Source: Dendrolimus kikuchii (Eukaryota; Arthropoda; Insecta; Lepidoptera; Lasiocampidae). Taken from it: DNA of 64,000 nucleotides. The stretch spans positions 7,347,501-7,411,500 of the forward strand of contig JAHHIN020000030.1 of assembly GCA_019925095.2 (NCBI GenBank), given 5' to 3'. Made by a program: the position numbers and the translations under genes. This document shows positions 19,161 to 29,035 of the stretch, piece after piece. The notes under the pieces were generated by a model, which was given only the letters and a program-made list of their open reading frames with translations, was not told the origin of the DNA and made no database searches. Every line of letters begins with the position of its first letter. The first letter of the stretch is position 1.

Positions 19161-22079
19161 GTCTATCCTGTGGGGTGAGCTATGTCTCCTAGCGTCCCTC
19201 GCGGGGACGTGGAGAGATCTTGATTGGCGGCGTCTGAGACGCCGCCGTCTGTGTCTGTCTGTCGGTGCCTGCCAGCCTACTGTTCTAACCGTGGGCGGAC
19301 TGATCCGGGCCAGCCGTTTCGTAATAACGTCGACTCTGTCCATCAGGACGTTACGCGGTCGTCGCACAAGAGCCTTTCGACGAGGCTTATAATCGGACGC
19401 GGACACGACGAGCGTGTTTCGATGGTGCGGCGCGAGATCGAAATACTTACGCGAGAGCGACGTAATGTAGTTTTTGATGGAGGGAAGCTCCAGATCGCGG
19501 TGGAGGTCGACGTTACACATATAGAGGGGAGCACCGACGGCTCTGCGCATGAATTTATTCTGCACGATTTGCAGTTTATCTAAAAGGGCAGGCTTGACAT
19601 GGCCGAATACCACACTCGCGTATGTCATGATCGGGAGGATGCATGTTTTATACAGAGTAAGCTTGTGTCTGAGGGACATTTTGCTTCGTTTGTCTATCAT
19701 GGGTGCTAAACGACCCATCACAAATCGCGCTCTATTTCGGACTATAGTGATATGCTCGTTGAAGCGCAAGTTCCGATCTAGGGTGACACCAAGATATTTG
19801 GTGTACTTTGCCCAGGGGATTTGTTGGTCATAGAGCGAAATGGTTTTTAGGCGAAGGCTAGCGCGTTTGGGGGAGCGAAGCGTGCCCGGGGAAAAGAACA
19901 TTGCTGCGCTTTTCTCCGGGTTTACCTCTATCCTCCATTTGCGAAACCATTCGCCTAGCTCTGTGACAGCTGCCTGCAGCCGGACGCAAGCCATTTGTCG
20001 GTTTTGATCTGATGTATAGAGTGCGGTGTCATCCGCAAAGAGGGCCAACTCCACATCTGGAGTTTTTGGGATGTCGCTGGTGTACAGCGTGAAGAGTAGT
20101 GGCGACAGAGCCGAGCCCTGTGGTACACCGGCTGTGAGTGGGTGAGGGGACGAGCGCGTTCCCTCCACTCGAAAACGGAAGCTACGACCTAGGAGGAAGT
20201 CTCGCAAGATGAGCACGAGTCTGTCTGGCATACCGAACTGGTACAGCTTGTAAATCAAGCCGTTGTGCCAGACCTTGTCGAAGGCTTTTGCTACGTCTAG
20301 AAACAGTGCGGCTGTTCCTATAGGGCGGGGGCGATGGGCAAAGTGAGATAATATGTGCTCCGTGATGCGGTGCACCTGTTGGACGCATGAGTGTCTGGCA
20401 CGGAAGCCAAATTGCTCATCGGGTATTAGATGTTTGCTGAAGGCAAAATCTCTAAGTCGAGAGAGGATGACCCTCTCGTAAAGCTTGCTGAGTGCGCTCA
20501 GTAGGCTGATTGGACGGTAGCTGGACGGTTTATTAGCCGGTTTTCCCGGCTTGTGAATACCGATGACATCTGCTTCCTTCCAGATCGCGGGAAAGGAGCA
20601 GTTTGTTATGGCGGCATTGAAGATGCTCACTAGAATTATAATTAGATGGGCGGGTAGGAGTTTTAAAACGCGATTGTTGATGCCATCGGTCCCTGGGGCC
20701 TTTCGCGGTTTGAGAGACTTGATCAGATCTTGCACTTCTTCGACCGTGACCGTGTCGAGTGTGGTTTCCGCTGGTAAGGAGGATCTACGTTCGACCTCGG
20801 AGTCTACCTCCGTCAGGTGTGACTGGTCGACGTTTTGCGTAGTGGGGGAGCATTGAAGCTCTAGACTCTGAGCAAGGCACTCGGCCTTCTCCTCGTCATC
20901 GAACGCCTCGGTGTTGTCGGCTCTTTCTAGCGCGGGTATGACAGTAAGGGTGTCTGATTTGAGAGCTCTAGCCAGCTTCCAGTACGCCTGGTGAGTTGGT
21001 TCGATATCCCTCAACGTTCTGTCCCAACGTTGTTCCCTGACTTCCCGGATACGTAGTTTGACCTCGCGCTCTAGTTCGCGGAGTCGGACTCTGTTATCCT
21101 CGGTGGGATATCTGTCGTGAGCTCTGGAGGCGGCTCTCTTTTCCCTCAGCAGTACCCTCACCTCGTCCGGCAGGCATAAGTGGCGGTCATCCTCCACTGG
21201 CACCTGCCTGGACGAGTTCCGCACTGCGGATTGAAGGTGGCTGGTGAGGGCCTCGATTGCCGTCTCCGTGTCTTGGCGGGACACGATGTGGTCCGGGATG
21301 CGGTCCAGGTCTTGTGAGCTGGTTGCCTTGAGGAGGGTCTCAAGTCTCAACCAATCCACAGAGGTCCTAGTTTCAGATGTCTGGTCTGTCTGTGGTCCTA
21401 ATCTGAGGATAACCGGACGATGGTCCGAGTCGATATCGTCCATCGTTTCGATCGAATGGAACTGAAGGGTTACGCCCCTCAGTAATGCTAGGTCGAGAGT
21501 GTTTGGGGTCCCCCAGTCGCGGTTGGGGGGGTATCTTGTGGGGGTCATGGGAGTTAGTATATCAAACAAAAGATTGTCTGATATATTTATTAGGGCTCTG
21601 CCATTGGGGTTAGTGGTATTGCAATTCCACTGCTCGTGTTTGCAATTCAGATCTCCGGCTATAATAACAGCCGGGCCTAAGTTGAATAGGGTTTCTAGGT
21701 CTTTCTTAATGAGGGTTTTTTGGCATGCGAGGTATGCTGAAACTATGACTAGAGGTTGGTGGCCAGTCATTGCTAGTCTGCAGGCGGATACCTCCATACC
21801 TTCTAGTGGGGGGGTGACTACAGGCATGCAGTGTAGGGATCTTCTGAAATAGATCAGGGTGCCGCCACCACGGCCTACCCTGTCATGTCTAGTGATCCGA
21901 TAGTTAGAGATCTTTGGATCTCTATTACTCGGTTTCAGGAAGGTCTCCTGTACTAGTAGTATATCTACTTGATTGGTAACCAGGAAGTCATGGACCAAGT
22001 CGCGCTGGTTTCGAAGGCCATTGGCGTTATAAGTCGCCAGAGTCAATGAGCGTGGTTTATTTCTACCTACATGCGCCAT
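19158..22079 (-). CDS. Jockey-clade LINE ORF2, endonuclease-reverse transcriptase
   Basis: 973 codons with no internal stop. Residues about 10-235 are an APE-type endonuclease (TLATYNANGLRNQ, LLVQETFLKP, GGGTLIYFR, AGDLNCKHEQWN, SDHRPVILRLG). The RT spans about 470-760 with YRPISLLSALSKLYERV, LFLDVAKAFDKVWH (about 590), TAGVPQGSALSPLLF and FADDTALY (about 681). A C-terminal region follows (LDKLQIVQNKFMRRAVGAP). Known role: nicking of target DNA and target-primed reverse transcription in the nucleus. It begins 37 bp after the end of ORF1. It looks intact and could be functional. Antisense frames inside it are shadows. Confidence 0.92.
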   Translation of the reverse strand: MAHVGRNKPRSLTLATYNANGLRNQRDLVHDFLVTNQVDILLVQETFLKPSNRDPKISNYRITRHDRVGRGGGTLIYFRRSLHCMPVVTPPLEGMEVSACRLAMTGHQPLVIVSAYLACQKTLIKKDLETLFNLGPAVIIAGDLNCKHEQWNCNTTNPNGRALINISDNLLFDILTPMTPTRYPPNRDWGTPNTLDLALLRGVTLQFHSIETMDDIDSDHRPVILRLGPQTDQTSETRTSVDWLRLETLLKATSSQDLDRIPDHIVSRQDTETAIEALTSHLQSAVRNSSRQVPVEDDRHLCLPDEVRVLLREKRAASRAHDRYPTEDNRVRLRELEREVKLRIREVREQRWDRTLRDIEPTHQAYWKLARALKSDTLTVIPALERADNTEAFDDEEKAECLAQSLELQCSPTTQNVDQSHLTEVDSEVERRSSLPAETTLDTVTVEEVQDLIKSLKPRKAPGTDGINNRVLKLLPAHLIIILVSIFNAAITNCSFPAIWKEADVIGIHKPGKPANKPSSYRPISLLSALSKLYERVILSRLRDFAFSKHLIPDEQFGFRARHSCVQQVHRITEHILSHFAHRPRPIGTAALFLDVAKAFDKVWHNGLIYKLYQFGMPDRLVLILRDFLLGRSFRFRVEGTRSSPHPLTAGVPQGSALSPLLFTLYTSDIPKTPDVELALFADDTALYTSDQNRQMACVRLQAAVTELGEWFRKWRIEVNPEKSAAMFFSPGTLRSPKRASLRLKTISLYDQQIPWAKYTKYLGVTLDRNLRFNEHITIVRNRARFVMGRLAPMIDKRSKMSLRHKLTLYKTCILPIMTYASVVFGHVKPALLDKLQIVQNKFMRRAVGAPLYMCNVDLHRDLELPSIKNYITSLSRKYFDLAPHHRNTLVVSASDYKPRRKALVRRPRNVLMDRVDVITKRLARISPPTVRTVGWQAPTDRHRRRRLRRRQSRSLHVPARDARRHSSPHRID

Positions 22080-22116
22080 TTGTTACCGGTAACAATAATT
22101 TGACTAGGTTGTTTAG

Positions 22117-22453
22117 TTACAACGATCTAAGTATTTGGAGGAGGTACGCGTGATCCATTTCGATCACGAGTTGATCCCGGAGGGAGGGTTGTGTTGACTC
22201 TGAAACTTGCCTCAGTTTCCGAGCCAAGAGTTGGACCTCTTGCAGGTCGAAGGGCAAGTTCTTGGCGAATTTAGTCGCCAAAGCTAAGTCCTCCGCTATA
22301 GAGTGGTGGGCCGATGGCCCTGAAGGTCCCTTAGAAATGGGGGCGAGGGCGGGGGCGGGGGTGGCCGAGGGTAGGCCGGCCATAACTGGGGCACGCGTCC
22401 TTAGCGGAGGGAACGCTTCCGTCGTGGGAAGACCCGTCCAGTGGTTTACCACT
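22117..22453 (-). pseudogene. LINE ORF1 C-terminus, out of frame
   Basis: The frame ending at 22117 (LRDQLVIEMDHAYLLQILRSL at its end) carries what looks like the original ORF1 C-terminus. It aligns directly after the 13-base G run at 22454-22466, on the far side of which the ORF1 frame is different. I read this as a slip in the homopolymer, real or from sequencing. Confidence 0.55.
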
Positions 22454-24001
22454 GGGGGGGGGGGGGCCCGCCACGAATGCGGGTTTGTTCGGCACTTTTC
22501 TAGTGCCTTTTTGGGCATTGCCCTTTCCGACCTTACGTTTGGGTCGGGGGGCGGCAGGGCAGCCTCTGTAGTTAGCGGGGTGACCCGCTTGGCCGCAGAG
22601 GATGCAGCTCGGTGGCTCCGGGGAGTCCCGGGTGCGAGTGCACTCCGAGGTCCCGTGGTCGCCCAGGCACTTGACGCACCTGGGACGGGATTGACAATGT
22701 AGGGCAGAGTGCCCATAAAGTTGGCAGCGATGACACTGCCGCAGTGTATGTTTTTCGTGTGGACGTTCCACACGAAGGCCAGAGAGGCCACAGACCTTCT
22801 CAAGTTCGAAGATCTTTTTCCCCTCTGGGGAGAGGTCGAGGACAACCAATACTAGGTTTAGAGGCGACTTTGTGGCGTCGCCTCTGTGCATACGGTGCAC
22901 TTCGTGCACTGGTAGGGCTTGGGACTTAAGGTCCTCTAGAATGTAGGAACTTTCAATTTCCTGAGGAAGTCCGCGAATTACAGCCCGAAGGCGTTTTTCT
23001 TCTGGCAGGGCGTAAGTGTAGTAACCGATTTTACGGTCACATAATAGAGTAGTTAGGGCGCGGTGGTCACTTGAAGATGTGACCATAACTTTGATGCCGT
23101 GTTGGGTATCACGGGCCTCTTTTATGGAGATTGCCTTACCTGGCAGTTCCTTAGCGAGTTGAAGCCAATGAGCTTTCTCGCGGATGATCAGGGGTGGCGG
23201 CGGGCGCTGTGAAGGTGGCCCAGGGCGGCTGGAAGGTGCCATTGTCGGTTTTGTGCCCGCAGTGGGGGCGGGGTTGGGGGGGACCTCCCTCTGGGTCTTA
23301 CGTTTTTTACTACGATTGACGGTTATGAAACCGTCATCGTCTTCGCGGTCTAAGGGGATATTCGCGGGAGGCGCGACATCCATGGGGGTAATTTCATCGG
23401 CCGGTGTAAGAGGGGCAACCCTGAGGTATTGCGAACCTTCAGGGGTTAAGTCGATTTCTCGACGAGAATCGATTACGCGGTGGATGGGCGAACGCGAACG
23501 CGATGTCGTCGAACTCGCGGAGCTCGAACGCGGTTTTCCCGGTGCGGGACCGCGAGAAAACGAGGCGCGCGACTTTGGTGCCACACGGTGGGCGTCGTTG
23601 AGCGGGGGTGCGGGCGGCGGGCGCACCGGTAACACGGCGGGTACGGACACGGGGGGCGCGGGCGCTGCGGCAGAGCGCAGGTGGTCTGCGGCATGTGCGG
23701 CTGCGGGGGTCGCGGGGGGTGCGTTGGTCGCGGCAGATGCGGGCGCGGGGAGGGGGGCCTGCGCGGGGGCCCTTTGCACGTGTGACTCGCGGGACACAGG
23801 TTTCTCGGAATTAAGTTCCGAGATAACAACGGACGCCATTGATTGAGACTCCGGAGTCCTCAAAAATTGGTCGAGTGCTTGAGGGAATTGCTGTCGTAAA
23901 AACGACAGCAAACCCTCTAACAGCGACGGAGAGGCCTCCACGCCGTCCATTGTCCCTGAGGGGGACGAACGATTTGGTGGAAAAACCACCTGATGATGCA
24001 C
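22331..24001 (-). CDS. Jockey-clade LINE ORF1, gag-like nucleic-acid-binding protein
   Basis: 556 codons. The N-terminal 230 residues are proline/alanine/serine-rich and of low complexity. Then comes a region like the PRE_C2HC domain of Jockey gag proteins (RAVIRGLPQEIESSYI, VHEVHRMHRGD), followed by three zinc knuckles: CHRCQLYGHSALHC, CVKCLGDHGTSEC and CILCGQAGHPANYRGC. Known role: binds element RNA and helps target it to the nucleus or to telomeric or other sites. The last 60 or so residues are off frame because of the 13-base G/C run at 22454-22466. The ATG at 24001 is the first after the BEL junction; an internal ATG 16 codons later is also possible. Confidence 0.85.
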   Translation of the reverse strand: MHHQVVFPPNRSSPSGTMDGVEASPSLLEGLLSFLRQQFPQALDQFLRTPESQSMASVVISELNSEKPVSRESHVQRAPAQAPLPAPASAATNAPPATPAAAHAADHLRSAAAPAPPVSVPAVLPVRPPPAPPLNDAHRVAPKSRASFSRGPAPGKPRSSSASSTTSRSRSPIHRVIDSRREIDLTPEGSQYLRVAPLTPADEITPMDVAPPANIPLDREDDDGFITVNRSKKRKTQREVPPNPAPTAGTKPTMAPSSRPGPPSQRPPPPLIIREKAHWLQLAKELPGKAISIKEARDTQHGIKVMVTSSSDHRALTTLLCDRKIGYYTYALPEEKRLRAVIRGLPQEIESSYILEDLKSQALPVHEVHRMHRGDATKSPLNLVLVVLDLSPEGKKIFELEKVCGLSGLRVERPHEKHTLRQCHRCQLYGHSALHCQSRPRCVKCLGDHGTSECTRTRDSPEPPSCILCGQAGHPANYRGCPAAPRPKRKVGKGNAQKGTRKVPNKPAFVAGPPPPSGKPLDGSSHDGSVPSAKDACPSYGRPTLGHPRPRPRPHF

Positions 24002-24004
24002 TTT

Positions 24005-24925
24005 TCACTGCATGCGGAATTTTGAGTTGGAAGAAATAGGTGTTGAACGATCGAGAATTTTCACTTGTGATTTTACAAACTCAACAAAATCTTGATAAGC
24101 GGGCACATCTTTATCTCGCATAGCCATTTCAAAAGCCTGAACGGTATTTTGGTCTACCTTTCTTAAAGCTAAATTAAGAAGCATAAAATCTTTCAAGTCT
24201 GTAATTTGCAATTGTTTTAAAGCCGAAACAGAAGCGTGAAAACATTCAATAAAAGAGTTCAAGGAAGCAGCGTTATTGTTTGCACTTTTAATATTTAACA
24301 GATTTGTCATATAATGTGATCCTAGCATTCTAACATCCTGATATTTTTGAACTAAGCTTTGCCATAAACTGTTATAATTTTCACCAGAAGGTATTAGACC
24401 AGCCGTTAATTTCAATGCGTTTCCAGATAATTTTCCTAATAAATATTGTATTTTTTGTGAATTATTTAATTGTTCATTATTATGGATATTAGATTTAAAA
24501 GTCTCGTAAAATAAAGGCCAATTTTCGATTTTACCATCAAAATCTGGTAGATTAATTGGAGGTAATTTCAATTTAGGTTTTTCTAAATTATTAGGTTTCT
24601 TTTCTTTCAATTCGCCTAATGCATTTTTTATACAAGAGGATATCTCCTCAAATGCCATGAAAGAATTATAATCAGGGACAAAATCGGAGTCGTAATTGAT
24701 TTTTTCTAAATTAAGCTCATCGATCGACTTTAAGAAATCTGACCGTAATTGTTCAACATTAGCGGAAGACGTAATAAATCGATTAATGGAGTCACTGGAA
24801 GAGAGATTACGGGAAATATCATACACATGTTTCAAACAATTGAATATGGCTTGTACACGGGCTTCAAGCATTTTTATTTTCGGCGGAAAATCGATTTGTG
24901 CGGTTTTACTTTTACTCGTATGCAT
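24005..24925 (-). pseudogene. BEL-2 gag N-terminal part
   Basis: 306 codons from ATG to the LINE junction. Helical N-terminus, then the BEL gag region (KLPPINLPDFDGKIENWPLFYETFKSN, LLGKLSGNALKLTAGLIP, LWQSLVQKYQD). It stops a few codons into the junction with the Jockey LINE, so the zinc knuckles are on the other side of that insertion. The start is 211 bp inside the 5' LTR. It could still give a truncated capsid-like protein. Confidence 0.82.
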
Positions 24926-25108
24926 TTTGAATAAAAAATAATATGAAAAAATATATCAAATAAATAAATAAGATAAATAAATAATATGCGGGATATATAA
25001 TAAGAAAGATTAAATAGATATTATGCGGTAGCGGGCGATGTATGGCCGTGCGCGGCAGTAAGTTTGCGGTAAGATGGCGGAAAGTAAAAGTATTAAAATA
25101 AAACAAAT

Positions 25109-25127
25109 CCGGCGAGAAGGCGTACCA
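25109..25127 (-). promoter_or_regulatory. Primer-binding site of BEL-2
   Basis: Eight bases inside the 5' LTR the minus strand reads TGGTACGCCTTCTCGCCGG, beginning with TGG as expected for a tRNA 3' end. The tRNA was not identified. Confidence 0.55.
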
Positions 25128-25135
25128 AACAAATC

Positions 25136-25401
25136 TGGTGATGCGTTATAGGAGAATAGGTGTAAGGAACACTCACTTGTTTGCTGGTTCGTATTTTTGT
25201 AATTTGTATTTTTCACACGTTAAAGTACTTCAAGCGGTCGCGTAGCAAGACTGGTTGATTTGACAGATGCGACTTAGTCTTCCGTTCCGTTTCTGCGTCT
25301 CGTTCGCGCGAGTGTTGTGGCGGATAGGGGAGAGAAGGAAAGGACACTGGGAGGATATTAATACTTTTTTTTTTCTTTACGCGGTGTATATGGCGCCAAC
25401 A
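25136..25401 (-). repeat. 5' LTR of BEL-2
   Basis: Right-hand LTR, near-identical to 14251-14517, with TGTTGGCGCC and CATCACCA ends. Confidence 0.85.
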
Positions 25402-25423
25402 ACGCTGGTTTTCAGTGCAAACC

Positions 25424-25567
25424 TTACTTCTGACGTAATACTTCAATACTATTGTAAACAGCCAGAGAAGTTGCAAATGCCATGCCATATATTTCATCAC
25501 TGTGTCCATAACTAATATCTGGCACCATTGGGATCTTAACATAAGTGTATGGTAAATAACAACAAAA
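25424..25567 (-). CDS. Possible terminal exon of an unidentified host gene
   Basis: On the minus strand a pyrimidine-rich run ending CTCATAG precedes an open frame of 47 codons closed by TAA. The peptide has ordinary composition (it includes VKIPMVPDISYGHSDEIYG and FATSLAVYNSIEVLRQK) and does not look like the flanking retroelements. The stop lies 22 bp from the BEL-2 LTR. I do not recognise the protein. Alternatives are a chance frame or a scrap of another transposon. Confidence 0.3.
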   Translation of the reverse strand, partial: FCCYLPYTYVKIPMVPDISYGHSDEIYGMAFATSLAVYNSIEVLRQK

Positions 25568-25823
25568 CTATGAGAATAAAAAATATATTTTACATTAATA
25601 TAAAGATACCTACTTATATTACAATACAATTATTTGATTTCTTTACATAATAATAATTACACATTAAGCAAGTATACATTTATATAAGTACTAGCCTTAA
25701 TAAAATAGGATATAATCACTAAATAAATGTATTAAGAATCTAGAGTTACTCAAGTATAATTTGGTGTTACAATGATGGCACCTCGTACGGCTTTCAGAGT
25801 TTGAGATGACTTAGGCTACGTTC
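25568..25823. other. AT-rich spacer, nothing recognised
   Basis: Non-coding, AT-rich. Its right end (gctacgttc) and the sequence after 35177 would be contiguous if the errantivirus-like element and one GTTC were removed. Confidence 0.4.
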
Positions 25824-26049
25824 TGTTGTACCGGTTAAAAGAATAGTCTTTTTAAAAAAGATTTATTTATTAAACACGAAGGAGTACAACTTATTTAATC
25901 AGAAAATGTAGGACAATAAAATATATGTCTAACTCTAAGGGTAGCGCGATCCGAACTGACTCGAGCTGTGTGGAGCAGTCGGATGACAAGTACGGGATGC
26001 TGAGGAAGCATCCCGTCAGCGTTTTAGGATACGGTTTAGGGATGTAACA
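25824..26049 (-). repeat. 3' LTR of errantivirus-like element
   Basis: Offset 9123-9124 to the other LTR. Preceded in element sense by the tract TTGGGGGGGT (polypurine tract, about 26050-26059). Confidence 0.88.
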
Positions 26050-26091
26050 ACCCCCCCAACAAGATGAAACTTATCACTTTTGTGTTAAGTT

Positions 26092-26661
26092 TCAGGGGTT
26101 AATTCTGAGTCTAGGAGCGGAGGTGAGTTCTATTTCAGTAGGAGCTGGCTCTGGGGTAGCATCTGAGGAAGGTGATATGGAGACATCGCAAGACCTAACC
26201 TTACAATACTTATAATACTTGTAACCTAAAATTAAACTTATAATTAAAATACAGTAAATTACAGTGGGTATATAAAAGTGTTGGTAAGTAGTAGCCTGAG
26301 GCCTTTTTATGAAATTTTCTAGTTTATTATTCAGCGAATCAAAGCTTTCTTTATGTTTCAGAAGCGATTCAAAGTTGGAAGATTTTATATTTAATTTTGG
26401 AATTGAAGTTGTGTTTAAAAGTTGTGGTTCGCTGATTGTTAACGATGCCAAAATAGTTTGTAGATAGTTTTTAGAAAGTTGTTTCCCACGAAAGCAATGC
26501 AGATGCTGGGATATGGAATAATTTATGACGTCCCCCGTAATGTCCTCCATTGTTTTATATTTTCGAGAATTTCGGTAATAGTTTAAAATAACGTCCTTTG
26601 TAAGACCATTTGAGTCAAAGAAAGATGATCCTGACATCTGCCATTGCCATTGTATGTACAT
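26092..26661 (-). pseudogene. Env C-terminal part with membrane anchor
   Basis: 189 codons. The middle is an amphipathic stretch with FESLLKHKESFDSLNNKLENF, as in the stem of errantivirus/baculovirus F-type Env. A hydrophobic span (FYIPTVIYCILIISLILGY) follows as the membrane anchor, then a basic and short polar tail. The stop lies close to the polypurine tract, the expected end of env. It is separated from the rest of env by about 570 bp of unrelated sequence, and the methionine listed is only the first available. Confidence 0.65.
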
Positions 26662-26664
26662 ATT

Positions 26665-27235
26665 TTAGAAAATAGTTGTGTAATTTAACTGCATGCTTTG
26701 TGTTAATTTAGTGAGGAAACAATTTATTAGTTAATGGACAGGGGTCGCATCTTCCCAGAAGGGTTGGGTCCAGGCCGGAGAAATCGTGGGAAGCTGCCGC
26801 AAAATGTTAATTTTTTTAATGAATTCGTTCGTATAAGTAGTGAGTGATCCGCCAAGACAAGTCAGTGTATGACCAGTGTGTGTATAATCAGTAACTAGAG
26901 AGCGGGTTACTGTGTCTAATAGTGTATTGTTAGTCAGTGTATTACCAGTGTGTGTATAATCAGTAACTAGAGAGCGGGTTACTGTGTCTAATAATGTATT
27001 GCAAGTCAGTGCATTAAAAGTAGTAGTCAGCGGGTTAGAGTCTATACAACTTAGTTAACGTACGAGTGTACCGATTACGGCTTTAATATAGCCAATGGTT
27101 ATTTGATTGTAAATACAACTCAGTAGCGTTCAAATAAACGACGTGAACCGTAAGAGTGGCTGGTGTATTATTTCCACCGGCATATCCCGCCAGCGCCTCC
27201 TACAGGCTTCCACCGAAAGCCCTGTCGGAGACCCG
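26665..27235. repeat. Insertion in env carrying 72-bp tandem repeats
   Basis: The env reading frame is lost here. The segment holds two full 72-bp units starting 26861 and 26933 and a partial third at 27005. It has an LTR/leader-like start (gaagctgccgcaaaatgttaa, near 26790-26815). It may be a solo LTR or other non-coding element. I could not define its ends or a target duplication. Confidence 0.5.
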
Positions 27236-28242
27236 CTACAGTTCTTTATACTGATGTTATACATTTTTATGATATTCAAATCTACATTAACACGGGTTAC
27301 ATTTATCATTACAATCTCCTTTGACTGTAATTCTATTCCACGACAGTAGCCAGTACACCCGAAAGGTATTTCGATAATACCTGACCCAAATACATTTGTT
27401 TCTTGAACATTCTCATCTGGACAGTCTAATGTGAATTTGGACTTCCTGGAGATAACAAAAATCCATCTGTTTTCTTCGAGTTCCTGCCAGATCTCTATAT
27501 TACCTGATATGAGTTTTGTAGGACATACCGTAGGTAAACCGGATATTGTTTTGGAAACTATTTCACTCTCACAAGTGGGGTGAACGACACTGGATAAGAT
27601 ATAAGTTTTATCACAAATATAATTTTGTCCCACAGATTTACAATTTCGTATATTTTCTATATGGCAGTATTGAGCTTTATCTCTAGAAAATCCAATGTAT
27701 ATAGTATTCGGTACAATCATTATATATGTATCATTATTTAAAGGTATAGGTAATGGTAATACGTGATAAAGATTAAAGTCTAAAGGATTAACTAACGGTA
27801 TTTTCACAACAAATACAATTTTACCATCTACATAAAATGAGTTTATATTAGAAAGTTCCATGAGAATGTGCACATTGTTTATTTCTAATGGTACCGGCAG
27901 TTCCTTAGAACTTGGTAAAAACCTATAATTAGTGTTCAAGTTATCAAAGAGTTCTTTAGGCGAATAAATAGCTGGGTATAGAACATTATTTTTGCTAAAC
28001 ATGAGACCATTGGATATGTCTTCCAGCTTAAACGATAAAGTCAGAATGCTGTTCTCTAGGATTGTTACAATTTCCATAATTTTTACTTTGATGGTAAGGG
28101 TTTCCGAAGCCTGGGTCAAGTTATTTAAATTATTAGTTAGAAACACAACGATGTTATTTAAAGATTCTTCGTTGTTTATCAATTGAGTGATGGATTTATT
28201 GAAAGTATTAAGAGTCGAGGATGTTAACAATATGTTTAACAT
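27130..28242 (-). pseudogene. Env central part
   Basis: 370 codons. Coiled-coil-like N-terminal part rich in asparagine and leucine, then a cysteine-containing ectodomain (QYCHIENIRNCKS, YICDKTYILSS, PTCESE, CTGYCRGIEL) typical of the F-type envelope downstream of the fusion peptide. The last 35 or so codons (up to about 27235) come from the inserted sequence. It overlaps the N-terminal env frame in another frame near 28208-28242, so a small indel separates them. In the family Env is made from a spliced RNA, cleaved, and drives fusion. Confidence 0.68.
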
Positions 28243-28735
28243 AATGTGCTAAGTCCGTCTGTCCCTCTTGTAATTCTTTAATGGCTCTATTATATTGGAT
28301 GGCGTCATCTTCATTCATGGTGCCGAATAGATTTTTAAACACGGTTCCAACAGCACCAAACCAAGCAGACCGTCTGGTTCGCCTTGGAACAAGATGCGAG
28401 ATAGCGTTATAATCTCTCACCATGTCTACAAATCGAACTTCGAGAGGTTGTAATATATTCTCACACTCTAAGGATTTGAACGTTTTACTGTGGTTACAAA
28501 GATTGCTGACTGTGTTCAGTGTATCGCGTATATTATTTAAGTGAGGGTAAATAAATGAAATATCAATCGGTATAATTATGTTTAATTGACCGTTGATTAT
28601 TTTGACAAACCCCTTCGGGTCGAAATATATACCAGGACCATTCTCCACGCGGTGTACTTGGATATCATTGTTACCGAGGGTCTCAGCGCCAGTTGCAACG
28701 ATTCTGAAAATAATATATGTTCTCATTCTTTTCAT
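28208..28735 (-). pseudogene. Env N-terminal part with furin-type site and fusion peptide region
   Basis: 175 codons. A basic cleavage signal (RRTRRS) near residue 120 is followed by a hydrophobic, glycine-rich stretch (AWFGAVGTVFKNLFG), the arrangement seen in errantivirus Env and baculovirus F proteins. The N-terminus begins with a short hydrophobic segment that could be part of a signal peptide. The frame breaks after about 55 more residues. Env starts 67 bp after the pol stop, consistent with errantivirus layout. Confidence 0.7.
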
Positions 28736-28801
28736 TACTTTATTTATTTAAATATTTAGTTATTAGCTTATTTATATTATGTGAGTTAATTTTATATATT
28801 T

Positions 28802-29035
28802 TTATGTTACAGATGCTGGCTTTAGTTCATCGAAGTGATATTTTACATGTCGTCTATTTATAAGCAGAGTCAATGTATTGTTACCATTTATTCTTATTAC
28901 TTTATAAGGACCCTTCCATATTGGAGACAACGCTTTTCGGAGCCGAAGGTGATTTTTAACATAAACCATGTCACCTGCTTTATATTTTGCCGGCCTACTG
29001 TGTTTATCATAATAATTTTTGGATGATATTTTGGA
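28802..29035 (-). pseudogene. Pol C-terminal tail with GPY/F module
   Basis: The pol frame stays open after the TAA at 29036-29038 down to a stop at 28802-28804. It encodes YKAGDMVYVKN and IWKGPYKVIRI, the GPY/F module of Gypsy integrases. It is in the same frame as the integrase, so a single stop codon separates them. Confidence 0.65.

Larger units (their letters stand above)
18830..24004 (-). mobile_element. Jockey-clade LINE inserted in BEL-2 gag
   Basis: A near full-length non-LTR element: ORF1 (gag-like with three CCHC knuckles) at about 22117-24001, ORF2 (endonuclease-RT) at 19158-22079, and about 300 bp of 3' UTR. Both edges abut BEL-2 gag coding sequence in the same orientation. There is no poly-A tail at the left edge and I could not find a target duplication, so both boundaries are approximate. 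ORF order and motifs resemble lepidopteran Jockey-type elements such as BMC1; the family is not proven. Confidence 0.82.
14251..25401 (-). mobile_element. BEL/Pao LTR retrotransposon, copy 2 (BEL-2), split by a LINE
   Basis: LTRs of 267 and 266 bp (14251-14517 and 25136-25401) begin TGTTGGCGCC and end CATCACCA in element orientation and are nearly identical. The interior on the minus strand runs gag, protease, RT, RNase H and integrase. A Jockey-clade LINE in the same orientation interrupts gag. Apart from it, pol is one reading frame damaged only by two in-frame stops (17380 and 16240). No target duplication matches (atttt left, acgct right), so a rearrangement or recombination between copies is possible. 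Confidence 0.88.

Noticed and set aside
23184..23846. 220-codon plus-strand frame
   Set aside because: Antisense shadow of the proline/alanine-rich LINE ORF1; glycine/arginine/alanine-only composition.
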